A stretch of DNA of 64,000 nt from assembly GCA_949152475.1 (NCBI GenBank), contig OX424568.1, forward strand, positions 23,287,667 through 23,351,666. Reading direction: 5' to 3'. Under the pieces are notes generated by a model. That model saw only the letters and a program-made list of their open reading frames with translations. It was not told where the DNA came from and did no database searches. Of this stretch, positions 10,444 to 21,810 are shown in pieces; position 1 is the first letter of the stretch; each line of letters starts with the position of its first letter. Made by a program: the position numbers and the translations under genes. Source of the DNA: Terebella lapidaria (Eukaryota; Annelida; Polychaeta; Terebellida; Terebellidae).

Positions 10444-12930
10444 TTATTGGTTTGATGACTGTGTCGGAGGCACTGGTGGGGCCGATTTAGTTTGGTTGCC
10501 GGTTTGGTTGGGTACTGACAATACTTGAGCAGTTTTCTGGTCAGTACCTGGACCACTGGGTCGGAACGCTAGTGGTTTCATGCCGTTACGCACTAGCACA
10601 TCCTTGAGCCGAAAACATTGTAGCCAGCGATGGCTGGGTTTCTTGCAGAAAAAGGCTGGTCGTCCGGGTTGTGGGGGTCGATCTCCTTTGGTTGGGGCCA
10701 TAGCTCGCAGGACCGAGTAGGTGGCATCTTCTCCACATAGTCCGTTCTCGTCACTAAGGACGCACTGGAACGCTTCAGCCACCCACTCGCGTGAGCAAGA
10801 TGGCACAGAGTGTTCATCACATCCCTGCAAGCCGGTAGTGTCGCTGTCAGCGGGGTCGTAATAGGCCGCAATTTGTTCAGGGTTTGGGGTATCCCACTGA
10901 TTTATTTGTCCCATAGCACAAGATAGTTCATCATCAACACGTTCACCTTGAGGACGGCCGTTAGTGCGTCACTGTAACTAGCGAAAGTGAACACACAGAG
11001 TTTATCGGCAATGGGGTTGGGTTGGCCGATTATGAACTGTGATATCACTGTTCGTTGTCGAGATGCTGGCGTGACGTCGTCAAAGACTTGCTCAGCCAGA
11101 GCTTGAAGCCGTTCTAGATAGTGTTCTGCGTACTCCTTCCGTTCTTGTTTGAGGAACGGGCAGTCGTCACGCTTGGATTGCCGTCGTGGCATTGGCTCCC
11201 AGCCTTTTAAAGGTGGTGATGGAACTCCTCCCAGGGTGTCTCTACTGGGATGTTCAGGTCTAGCGCTTCGGCGTGGCCGCGTAGAGTGCTCCTGAAAGTC
11301 GTTGTCTTGTTGGGGTCGGAATATGTGAAGGCCGCAGTGAATTGCTCGAAGCTCCGAATATACTGGGTGAGATTGCCCTCCTTGAAGGTCGCATCCAATT
11401 GAGCCGTTTTAGCCATTGCTAGCATTTGGGGCTCAGACGTGAGCCTCTGGGGCGTGGGCGTGTTAGTGCTCACCACAGTTGGCGCGGTCGTGATGGGGGC
11501 AGCCGCTGGCATGGCAGCCGGAGCAACTGGGGTCGCAGTGATCGGAGCTGTCGGGGTCGTGTTAGCGGGGGCGACCGGCGCGATCATCGCAGAGACGGCG
11601 AGCGAGGTGGCGGGTGGCACCGGAGCATAGCCAGGGTCGTGCGGTGCTTGCATGGCAGGGGCCAGTTGGCTGTATTGTGGCGACACCCATGGTACTCCAA
11701 TTGAGGGTGGGATTACAGCCAGTGGTGGACATCGGTATACCGATCCGTCTGGGGCCACACTATGATACACTACTCAATTCTGAACACCGCTATCTGCTAT
11801 TCCGTTCGGAACGCCACCATATCCGGTTGGTGGGTTCGCACAGCCGACGTGAGGGTGGTAGTATCCAACAGCTGCTACTCCGTTTTGGACGCCGCTTACC
11901 CCGCCAGGGTATCCGACTGGCGGAACACCATATCCAGTGTTGTATCCGACTGACTGAGAGATCAGCTGTCCGATCATGGACACAACACTTTCTGCCGGAG
12001 CAGACACAACTTGGTCTTGCGACGGAGTGATGTGCGGCTGTTCTTCGATAGTCGGCGGTGGTCGGTGCGCGGTCGGCGTGTGAGCGCGTGTATCAGAGGT
12101 CGACGTATCGGGGTCGGGGGGTCGGCGACTTGACGTAGATGGCGGTTGTCGAGATCGCGCTTGTCTTGTGAAGGCGCGAGGTTCTGTCATCGCGCGCTGG
12201 GTCGTAGTGATCGTGGAGGTGTTGCGGTCTGGACAGCAGTCGTCACCGAGACGCTCCCTGTAGCCGATCTGGCCTGGTCGGGTCGGATATACTCTACCAC
12301 GGTTGGCTTGGTCGGCAGACGGGAGTAAACCATTGGTACTAGGTCGTGTTGCGCTGGCGTCATTGACGGCGCCAAGGGTCGTGTTGCCGAATATGTGCTC
12401 GGCGGTACCAGTTCTGTAACAGTGTCAGTATCACAAACCCACTGCCGTATCTGAGAGTTACTTGGCGGGTGCATAACCATTGATGTTCCTATGGTTACAG
12501 GCCGAATATTCACTGTAGGGTATTCTGGGTCGGCACTATCATACACATTCGCTCTTTGAAGTGAGCGTGTATAGTCTCTGTCGGCAAAGTCACTGTTTAA
12601 CTTCTGGGTCGTTCTGGCCGGCGTGGCCGAGTAAGCCCTTGCGTGTGCACTCGTAATGTCACTCACAGTGTGTAGGGGCGCTAGCGGGTCTTCGTCTAGG
12701 AACGCTGCGATGTGGTCGTCGGGTGGCGAAGACGATATCAGGGACGACCGGTCACCAAGGGAGTCGAACAGGCTAGTCGGTTGTTGTTCCTGCAACAACG
12801 GGACTGTATCGCTCATGGCAACTGAGCGGGGGCCGGAGGGTCGGAAGATCGGATTCGGGTTGAATGTTACCTCGTCATCCGTGGGGTCGAGCGGCTTGCC
12901 GCGGGGTGTTCCCGGAGCCATCGCCATCAC
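10444..12930 (-). pseudogene. gag of element A (frameshifted)
   Basis: Four minus-strand open stretches in series (12187-12930, 11774-12190, 11207-11770, 10444-11192) make a gag-sized region. The N-terminal part is P/S/T-rich. A capsid-like block follows around 11000-11400 (F-E-Q-F-T-A-A-F, F-R-S-T-L-R-G-H-A). A degenerate zinc knuckle (F-F-C-K-K-P-S-H-R-W-L-Q-C) near 10620-10660 lacks the first Cys of CCHC. The first stretch starts 54 bp after the 5' LTR. An ATGA stop/start overlap at 12187-12190 and an in-frame stop at 11774 are decay or old frameshift sites. Gag forms the particle shell and binds the RNA. Confidence 0.75.
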
Positions 12931-12964
12931 TGCCGGTGGGGTCGATTATCCGAGACTGGCTCAG

Positions 12965-12983
12965 ATCCTGGTCGGCGGTGCAA
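12965..12983 (-). promoter_or_regulatory. Decayed primer-binding site of element A
   Basis: Directly inside the 5' LTR the plus strand reads ATCCTGGTC followed by a diverged segment. The first nine bases equal those of the tRNA-His primer site in element 2, so a tRNA-His primer is likely; the part next to the LTR no longer matches. Confidence 0.45.
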
Positions 12984-13673
12984 TGTGAAGAATACCGTTC
13001 ACTGGCCGGTATCAGGCCGGAGACAGGGATTGTACCTCAGTGTTGTGTGGAATCAAAGTCGGCAGTAATGTTTAATACTGTTTATTGGGATGATAGCGCC
13101 CAATGTACCTTCCACGCAAGCCGATCACACTCTAATGATAGCCCGGGGTCGTATTTATCCTAATTTAGTCCTAGTTATTCTTCTAGATACCACAGAGTTC
13201 TTTTATATCCGATTTTCTATACGATCACAGCCACTTATTCCTGAGACTTCTATTTAGCTGCAATACATCTCTTCACCTCAAAGCTATTCACTCAACTGCA
13301 CGGGCCGAGGACCATGTGGGTGGATTTTCCTGCCTAGAGCATACGGGTCGTGTGATTGGCTGTGTATGTGCTGATCTCATCGAGAATGTGAGTTTTTCCA
13401 TGTTCATGTCCTGACATGTTTGGTCTCGTGATCTGAGTGCAGGTATCTGTACTTTTCCATGTACTGGAGTATATGCATGTATGTGGCAGAGCCGGCAGTG
13501 CTGGTCGGCGTGAGCTTGTATTGCTCGGGGCCGTGGTTGTGTGTGGTTTTACCTGTATGTATTGACGGTGTAGTGGCCGTGTACTGTGTGCTAAGTCATG
13601 TAGAGAGTGGGTGTTGTCATGGAAATGTGGTGCGCGGGAGGGACAGGCCGTTACAGTCGCTAAATATTCTACA
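12984..13673 (-). repeat. 5' LTR of element A
   Basis: About 690 bp, matching the LTR at 289-1006. It begins TGTGAAGAATACC (the partner begins TGTAGAATACC) and ends ATTCTACA. In minus-strand sense it precedes gag, so it is the promoter LTR. No clear TATA box was recognised. Confidence 0.87.
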
Positions 13674-13859
13674 GAGTGATACCGCAAAAGTATCAAGACC
13701 AAGTGCAGGCAGATATTAAGTTACGATATGATATATAAATAAACGATATTCACGAATAGCAACTCTTACAACAAAAGTTCGAACAAGTAATGGTCGATGA
13801 ATAACACAATATCATATATCTTTTGATACTTTTTGTTAAATTTGCTTTTAGAATAATAC
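13674..13859. other. Short spacer between elements A and B
   Basis: 186 bp of AT-rich unique-looking sequence with no feature recognised. Its last four bases (ATAC) form the target duplication of element B. Confidence 0.5.
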
Positions 13860-14961
13860 TGTAACGGATCTGGGGGTCAACCGGAGTTGACGGAAGATTC
13901 AGGACTACTTGCTACACGGTTAATACGGCTGGTAGTCTCTGAGGGTTGGTAGCGTTTCAACCGTTTCAACCTCCAACCGTTTCCGACTGCAATCTGCAAC
14001 TGCACCTGAAATTGAGATTCCGGTTGCGTTTCCGCTTCTGCTAATGCAACTGCTCCGTCAGGTACCGTCTCTGCAACTGCCCGTTAATTCTGTCCGTTAA
14101 TTCCGTCTATGCAAATGCTCCGTTGTTTCCTTCACCGCAACTGCTCCGTCAGGTACCGTCTCTGCAACTGCTAGGTTGATTCCGTCTCTTCAACTGCTCC
14201 GTTGATTTCGTCTCCGTCTTCTTCTCGGATGATCTGGGTTCTGGATCACCCTCAGACGTTATCAGCTTTATCTTAACCGACTGCTAACTTGTATATCTTT
14301 TCTCCGATTTTCTTTCTTTACCGGTTACCATTACTTTTATCATTCTTCAAATTTCTTGAGGAACACGGAAAAATAACCCTGATGATCCTTTCAAGTTTAT
14401 TTTCTAAGTGTACAGTCGGAAGACATAAATTGTAATCATCTGCATGACCTAAGCCGGAGCCCCCGGAGTACTCTGGTCTGGGAGAAGGGTCTGAACAGGT
14501 CGACGTCAGGACATCAACTCCAGTGATCCTCGCCAGAGCGAGGGCTTTTATAGACCCCAGACCCGGTGTCACGTGACCAACTGATTGTGACATCACAGAC
14601 CGACAAAACACTGATTTTTCCGGAATTTCCAAAAACATGTTAGAACCAATCAGTGGCTGCCACGTCACCTTTTAAACCAAAAATGAGGCTGATCACATGA
14701 CCTGTCGGAAATTACGTAGTTTGACGATTTTGTACTCCGGGGTCTCTGGCTCAACCGTGAGGGTGTCCGGCTGTTCCGTCTTAACCGTCTAAAAATTATT
14801 CTAAGTTCTAAGCCGGAACACCTCTCTAATACCATCAATATCAAACCGTATGAACTGTTAAACACATGTACATGTTAAGGAACTGTTATTCAACCATAAT
14901 ATCACGAAATATTGTACGAAATACCTTGGGAAACGGTTGGGAACACCCCAAATCCGTTACA
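13860..14961 (-). repeat. 3' LTR of element B
   Basis: 1102 bp, TGTAACGGATC...ATCCGTTACA (10-bp perfect terminal inverted repeat). Compared with the right LTR it has an extra stretch near 14883-14937 and several substitutions. Confidence 0.88.
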
Positions 14962-15523
14962 CCTTAAACTCTGTTCGTCCCGAACAGCCAGATATCATAT
15001 AACAAATATATACAAGTTTTTAAACCGTTAAATTGCCTGGGTAACAAACACAACTGTTCCCGTGATCCGGGTACCGGTATCTCTTAACTATTTTTACTGT
15101 CACTGTACCCGGATATCTTGCTTGCTCCGTTTCCCTTCTATAACTTTTAACTATACTAGGATCACTGGGAAATGGTTCTTCTTTCTTCATCTTTGGACGA
15201 CTTGCGACGACTACAGTAACTGCCCACCAGAATCACGGCGCGAACTTCTCCCTCGGCGGACGAGGCGGAATCGTTTGCGGAACCAAAGGTCGTTCGTAGC
15301 TTGTTCCGCGAGCATCAGCCGGAAGAAGATCAGGATCGTGAAGACTCCACTGGGGTGTCACATAGAATCGGTTTCGGAGCCGCTCGTCCCAGATGGACCA
15401 GTCTTGTATCCGGATGATTTGCCACGTGATGACGAGGCCGAATGGTGACTCTCTGCTCCATGACCTCTACGTAGATGCCGGAGTCTCTCATTTCCGCGGG
15501 CCCCCACTACTCTGGGCTCCACC

Positions 15524-17017
15524 TCACAGCGTATTACCTGAGATGCTCCGGGACTTCAGGTGCAAAAGACAGATGCACTTCTTCCTCCGATATTTACCGG
15601 AAAACAGTTTGACGGACGAGGTTGAGTTGAAAGACCGCCAAACGGGTAGAAGGTGTAGGGTGGACTCTGTGTTGGGGCTCTTGTTTGGCTCCGTCCAGAA
15701 CGCTCCCTGCAGGATTGACAAGGTCGGGTCTCCACCGGAGAAAGGATTCCGGGAGTAACCCTGGCTTGGTCCATCAGGATGCTCCTCCGGGCTCTCTGCA
15801 CGTTCGCATGACTTCAGTTGGATGCGTAAGCGGAGGACTCCATCCCGTCCTCACGGACCGCGGTACTTGTTCTGCCTCCGGCCACTGCTTGGATGGTTGA
15901 TGGCAACGTCCTTCCCGTAGAACCTCGGGTCTCCGCCTCACTGCCAGCTCTGCTCTCCACGCTGCTACCTGCTCTGCTACCAGCTCTGCTTTCGGCTCCG
16001 CCTCTGGGTCTGACGATTACACTGCTCACAGCTCTGCCACTGCTAGTTGTTTTCGGAACCGGACTCCGAAAGCTGCTTTCTCCGTTGCTGCCCTGCATTT
16101 CCGCAATATCTGCCACCCTGATCTCTGGTGCTGCTCCGCTGGAATCCTCTTCCAACAACCGGAACTTGTAGTCGTACACTCCCTTGCCCTTGCTCTTCCC
16201 CTTGCCGCTGTGGCTGGAAGACTTTGGGGGTGAATGCTGCTTCTCTGCTAGGCTCCGCTCTCCGCCACCATATGTTGTCCGCCACCGCTTTCTGCTAGTG
16301 CTATCCACTACTGCTATCTGCCATCGCTTTCTGAAATCCCGCCATGCATCTATCTTCCGGGTGCCCAAACTGGTCCCGTTAGGGCCGCCGCCTAGTCCCA
16401 ATCGGTTTGCCATCCAGAGGGCTGGGAAACAGAAGTCGTGATCTTACTCAACTGCTTCCGCAATTCCGGGTAACACTTTTTCTCCGCTAATCTGCTCTGC
16501 CGGAAAAGTCTGCTAGTTGCTTCGATTCCGTCAAACTTCAACACCGATGCGCACAGCTCGAGGTCTGCTCTCCAACTGCTATTTTCAGCCCATTTTCAAG
16601 GCCCTTTTATACTTAACTCAACCATTAACCGGGAGGTGTCCGGCTCCGGCTCAACTGGCAAATTCCGTATTCTTCTGGCTCGCTCCAACCGCCTCTACTG
16701 GTGAAGTATCTGCAACTTTGAAGTATCTCTGCCATCAGGAGGGTTGAATGGAGTCTCAGCTAGACGAATCTGCCTGTCAGGCGAAATTCTTGACTGCGAG
16801 TTATGCGTTCCCGCCATCTGCACGGATCATCGTGGTCACCTGCCTGATCTGGAAAATTAATTTCCGCTTCCACAATCTGCTCTGCAGGCTGCACCGCTCG
16901 GAGGACGCGTGGAGGCTCCTCTGCAACCGCTTTCTGCTCTCGGGGAAGCTCTTCCGGCTGCAACGGCCTCTGCTCTGCAGGTCGAACTGCTTCTTTATCC
17001 GCAACCGGCAACTGCAA
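15524..17017 (-). pseudogene. gag-like reading frames of element B
   Basis: The minus strand has an 85-aa frame (16760-17017) rich in E, A, Q and P, then a 199-aa frame (15814-16413) with a glycine/lysine-rich basic patch and R-A-G-S/E-S-R-A-G repeats, then a smaller frame (15524-15721). Position directly after the primer site and the basic, low-complexity make-up suggest a degenerate gag, but I see no capsid signature or zinc knuckle. It may be non-coding filler. Confidence 0.3.
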
Positions 17018-17120
17018 CTACTCAGCTCCTACTGCTCCCACCGGCTGCTCTGTGTCTGACACGGCTGCCTTCAGCTGCTGTTCCGCCAATCTGCCAGGCC
17101 TAGTAGTCATACTGCAGATG

Positions 17121-17138
17121 ATCCCACCGCTGCCACCA
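17121..17138 (-). promoter_or_regulatory. Primer-binding site of element B (tRNA-Leu)
   Basis: The minus strand reads TGGTGGCAGCGGTGGGAT, complementary to the 3' end of animal tRNA-Leu (acceptor half CGCTGCCA plus CCA and T-stem CCCAC, from general knowledge). It lies 19 nt inside the 5' LTR, further in than usual. Confidence 0.8.
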
Positions 17139-17157
17139 AAAAGTTGATTATTACATC

Positions 17158-18184
17158 TGTAACGGATCTGAGGGTAAACTGGAGTTGACGGAAAATTCGG
17201 GACTACTTGCTACACGGTCAACATGGCTAGAAACCTCTGAGGGTTGGTAGCGTGGTCTGGAATGGACCTCCAACCGTTTCCGACTGCAATCTGCAACTGC
17301 ACCTGAAATTTAGATTCTGGTTGCGTTTCCGATTCCGGTACTGCAACTGCTCCGTCAGGTACCGTCTCTGCAACTGCTCCGTCGTTTCCGTCTCTGCAAC
17401 TGCTCCGTCAGGTACCGTTTCTGCAACTGCTACGTTGATTCCGTCTCTTCAACTGCTCCGTTGATTTCGTCTCCATCTTCTTCTCGGATGATCTGGGTTC
17501 TGGATCACCCTCAGACGTTATCAGCTTTATCTTAACTGACTGCTAACTTGTATATCTTTTCTCCGATTTTCTTTCTTTACCGGTTACCATTCCTATTATC
17601 ATTCTTCAAATTTGTTGAGGAACACGAAAAAATAACCCGGATTTTTTTCAAATTTACTTTCTTCAAGTTTATTTTCTAAGTGTACAGTCGGAAGACATAA
17701 AATGTAATCATCTGCATGACCTAAGCCGGAGCCCCGGGAGAACTCTGCTCTGGGAGAAGGGTCTGAACAGGTCGACGTCAGGACACCAACTCCAGTGATC
17801 CTCGCCAGAGCGATTGCTTTTATAGACCCCAGACCCGGTGTCACGTGACCAACTGATTGTGACGTCACAGACCGACAAAGCACTGATTTTTTTCCGGAAT
17901 TTCCAAATACATGTTAGAACCAATCAGTGGCTGCCATGTCACCTTTCAAACCGAAAATGAGGCTGATCACATGACCTTTCGGAAATTACGTAGTTTGACG
18001 TTTTTGTACTCCTTGGTATCCGGCTCAACCGTGAGGGTGTCCGGCTGTTCCGTCTTAACCGTCTAAAAATTATTCTAAGTTCTAAGCCGGAACACCTCTC
18101 TAATACTATCAATATCAAACCGTATGAACTGTTAAACACATGTACATGTTAAGGAACTGTTGGGAACACCCCAAATGCGTTACA
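17158..18184 (-). repeat. 5' LTR of element B
   Basis: 1027 bp, same ends as 13860-14961. In minus-strand sense it is the upstream LTR. Confidence 0.88.
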
Positions 18185-18889
18185 ATACTTTTCTGTCGTA
18201 TGCATTATTTCATTCTAGAGCTGCAACGTTTGATTTGGAGTTCATGTGCTTATGTGCTATGTGTTGTGTGTCAAGTGTTTTGTGAGTTTTTTTAATTACT
18301 GATTTAATTACTTTTAATTACTTGTACTGATACAGGTTAGAGAAAGATACAGGAAGTTTTCCGAATAAGTAGTTATGCATACCCATGACTACTCCATATT
18401 TATATTGATCTGTTAATTTTAAAATATTTGAGTATTTAAAGAGTGGTTCTGTGTGACAATTATGGTGACATATAGGAAATGATATAAGTTGAATATTGCC
18501 ATGATCTTGAAATTGATCGTTGACCTCATTTTTCCTTCATAATGGGAGCTGTATGGAGTATTCTCCTGGAACTTCAAGATAAAGCTTAAATATTGGCAGT
18601 ATTAAATGGGAAATAATATATTGCAGTTTCAATGCTGACCTTAAATTATAACTTCAACAACCTTGAAAGGTCAATACGGCACTGTTGACGGATATGTTAT
18701 GGTTATTTAATTGATGGGCAATTTTTTGTATATGGTTTTGTAAGAATTGTGGCCCTAACTAAGCTTCGCACAGGGCCAAGTATTCCAGCTATAATAGCTG
18801 TAATGTTTCACAACACAAATGGGACATCGGTGAAAACGTTCACATGTAGAGTAATGTATAAATGTCGGATATCATACGCTTATACATTT
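18185..18889. other. Intergenic stretch with a remnant of the 134-bp satellite
   Basis: No gene. About 18465-18560 resembles the satellite unit of 42710-43640 (CATATAGGAAATGATATA and GTTGACCTCATTTT), in the same orientation but degraded. The rest is AT-rich. Confidence 0.5.
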
Positions 18890-21501
18890 AATTTTATCTT
18901 TGTCATAATATGCTAAGTTAAACCTAGTTAATTCATGCATACTTCGTGAAGATATTTCAGACCATATGCCAGTCATTGCATCATTTATTCAACAGAAAAC
19001 AAACACAGCACCCCCTCATCTATAAAGAAACGGAATCTAGATGATAATGCAGTACAAAACATCGATGATAAAATTTCAGGTAAAAACCGGACTTTTCTTA
19101 ATGACGTTGAAACTAGTACAGCCTATCAAGCTCTTATCACTGAGTTGAATAACATAATCCCCATCATAGGGTATTGCGTGAACCATGGGTAACTAGGTCA
19201 ATAACTAGAGCATCTCATCAACATAATAAACTTTATGAAGAATGAGGAATTGTGCTGATCATCCTGATAGAACGAAGTACCTCGAATATCGCAATACATT
19301 TAACAAACTCAAGAGAGCTGCCTAGAAGAAATTTTACTCAGATAAACTTGTTAGATACAAAAACAATATTAAACAAACCTGGAGTGTTATAAATTCCCTT
19401 CTGGGACCTAAAAACGACAAATGAAATCTAACTGAGTCATTTAAAATAAATAACCGTATAGTACAAGATAAAAAAAGAGATAGCTAACAATTTCTGTGAA
19501 TTCTTCACTAATACAGGCTTGGAATATGCAAACGCTATTCCAAAGTCTAAACACAGATTTGGCTATTATATGAAAGGCGCTTGTGACAATACCATGTTTT
19601 TGAACCCATCAGATCCAAATGAAATCCTCAAAACTATTGATAGCATAAAAACAAAAATAGCTCTGGACATGATAATTTAACCTCCAGCCTTATTAAGAAG
19701 CTGAAACATAGTTTAGTTTAACCCCTGGAAATCCTGTTTAACAAATCATTGGAAACTGGAATTGTTCCAGACTATATGAAAATAGCTAAAATAGTACCAA
19801 TTTACAAATCTAAAGATAAGCAGCTGCTGAATAATTACAGGCCCATTTCTCTGCTTCCTATATTTTCAAAAATTCTTGAAAAACTTGTCCATAAAAGACT
19901 TTACAACTTTTTGGTATCTCGTAATGTATTCTGTAAAAGTCAGTATGACTTCAGACCACAGCACTCTACAAATCATGCAATTCATGAATTTGTCGATGAT
20001 ACAATCTCGGCTTTTGAAAAGAAAGGATTTACACTTGGGGTGTTCATGGACATGTCCAAGGCCTTCGACACCATAGATCATACAACACTTCTTCACAAAC
20101 TTCAATATTATGGAATTAGAGGGACGGCCTTGGACTGGTTCAGGACCTATCCCAGTGAGAGAAAGCGATATGTTATGTTTGACAATGAGATATCTGTAGT
20201 CAAAACTATGCCATGTGGGGTACCACAGGGATCTGTTCTGGGTCCTCTCTTAAATATATATACAAATGATCTTCCTAACTGTCTGCATAAATTACAAGCT
20301 ATTTTGTTTGCTAATGATGCTACACTGTATGCCTCTTCGGCCAATCTAGATTATTCATACTCAGTGGTAAATGAAGACTTGGACTCATTAGCAGATTGGT
20401 TCAAAGCAAACAAATTGTCCTTAAACGTCAGTAAAACTCATTCTGTGTTATTCTGATATATCAAAGCAACATTACCACTGACTAATTTCAATATCCAAAT
20501 GGGAAGTGAACTAGTTGAGAGAAAAACATATGCAAAGTTTCTGAGATTGTTAATAGACTCAAACTTATCTTGGACTGAACATATAAACAGTGTTAAAAGT
20601 AAACTTAGCAGTTCCATACACGCAAAAACAGGGTGAAATTTTTGCTTACAAAGTCACAACTCAAAATCCTTTACTTTTCATTGAAATACCCTTACATTGA
20701 TTATAACATAAAACTGTGGGGCACAGCTAACACAGCTAACAAGCACACTTTTAAGCTATAAGGAACACACTGAACCTCTCTTTAAAGAACTTGGTCTGTT
20801 GGAACTGGAAGATTTACTCGTGTTAAAATTATCTAAATTCATGTACTCCTTGAAAAATATGACAATTCCAATACCTCTACAAAAAACTACTACCCTGAAC
20901 AATACGATTCATAATCATTATACTCGTGGTGCTTCAAGCATACATTTTCAAAGCAGAAGAACGAATATAGCTTCAGAAAGTCTCAGCCATATGGGTCCAA
21001 ATGTCTGGTACCAAATTCCTAGAAGGAAAAAAGAGTCTAACACCAGAGAATCTTTTGCGAAAAATATGATAAAATATTTACTTGGTATATACTCCACTCA
21101 AGAGCAATAATTGACATAATTTTCTATCAAACATCCATCGTACTATCTATTATATAATACCATCAAATAGTACCAATAACATTGGTCCAATCGTCCAACT
21201 AAAATGTTTTCGTTCAAAAACTCAATTCATTGCATGTGTCTTTCAAGTAGCGTTATTATTCATTTTTACAAGTCAATTATCCTGAGAAACTTTGTCCATT
21301 GTAATGTGGATCTGTCCTTTCACTTTCAATGTTTTTTTCTCTCTTTTTTAATGTGTCACAGGTAGACAGCCACAAAAGTGAGCTATGTGTCAGCTTGTTA
21401 CATTGCACTACATGTCTATATTTTTCTCGTGTGTTGTATTTGCGTACATGTATTGTCCAATGTAACGAATAAATTCAATTCAATTCCATTCCATTCAATT
21501 C
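18890..21501 (+). mobile_element. 5'-truncated CR1/Jockey-like LINE
   Basis: The plus strand shows the C-terminal endonuclease signature I-S-D-H-M-P-V at about 18955, a broken linker, the RT core (19749-20456), a broken thumb region and a C-terminal frame (20799-21110). It ends in an AATAAATTCAATTCAATTCC-like short tandem tail (21467-21501), a typical 3' end for this LINE group. The upstream endonuclease and any ORF1 are absent, as expected for 5' truncation. Confidence 0.85.
19749..20456 (+). pseudogene. LINE reverse transcriptase core
   Basis: 235 codons are open. Visible RT motifs are N-Y-R-P-I-S-L-L-P (motif 1), F-M-D-M-S-K-A-F-D-T-I-D-H (motif A), C-G-V-P-Q-G-S-V-L-G-P (motif B) and F-A-N-D-A-T-L-Y (motif C). 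Motif C is normally F-A-D-D, so one catalytic Asp has become Asn. Stops occur upstream (19430-19680) and directly downstream, so this is a dead copy. The enzyme would prime cDNA on nicked target DNA. A related fragment lies at 1-288. Confidence 0.88.
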
Positions 21502-21810
21502 TCTACATGTCCACCATGTATTCCCAAGCTGTAAAGTCGATATTAAGCGGGATATCAGCCATTTTGTGCTCTGACCATGAAATTAGCCTAAAAACCTGTG
21601 ATGCACAGGGTTTAAAGTGATGCGCTAAAACTTCTTGAGAAGAAACTGGTAGATAGCTTCCAAATGGAACCAAATTACCATATTACAGCAACACGTACAG
21701 TAATAGTCAACGCCATATATGTTTGCAAGTTATATATCGTGATTTGTGAAGAAGATAGTTCCTCACGTTTGATATGATGTATGATAAAAAATTAGCCCAA
21801 GGGCTAAGAA
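21502..21810. other. Satellite-like flank before TIR element copy B
   Basis: 21505-21585 contains one degraded, inverted unit of the 134-bp satellite (GTCGATATTAAGCGGGATAT, CCATTTTGTGCTCTGACC). TTAGCCC-AA-GGGCTAA (21792-21807), a 7-bp inverted repeat, stands just outside the TIR; a similar sequence follows the other copy at about 43686-43703. Confidence 0.5.

Larger units (their letters stand above)
289..13673 (-). mobile_element. Old Ty3/Gypsy-type LTR retrotransposon, 'element A'
   Basis: Two related direct repeats of about 700 bp bound 12 kb of sequence whose minus strand reads gag, aspartic protease, RT, partial integrase and a long extra ORF, in the Ty3/Gypsy domain order. The LTR ends are TGTAGAAT...ATTCTACA. 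The coding region is broken by many stops and frameshifts. It also carries a 501-bp insertion and a pasted gag fragment at the RT active site, and lacks about 590 codons between RT and integrase. At 13.4 kb it is unusually long because 5.8 kb follow integrase. I could not find a convincing target-site duplication, so either the flanks have changed or the ends recombined. It is certainly immobile by itself. Confidence 0.88.
13860..18184 (-). mobile_element. Non-autonomous LTR retrotransposon, 'element B'
   Basis: Direct repeats of 1102 bp and 1027 bp, both TGTAACGGAT...(C)CGTTACA, flank 2.2 kb. A 4-bp duplication ATAC lies at 13856-13859 and 18185-18188. A perfect 18-nt tRNA-Leu primer site next to the right LTR puts the element on the minus strand. 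No RT, protease or integrase motif exists inside, so its movement would depend on enzymes of another element. Repeated CAACTGCTCCGT-type strings occur in both LTRs and related CTGCTC strings fill the interior. Confidence 0.88.

Noticed and set aside
289-13673. Target-site duplication for element A from GTGA strings in both flanks
   Set aside because: The strings are not adjacent to the LTR ends at equal distance, so the match is not supported.
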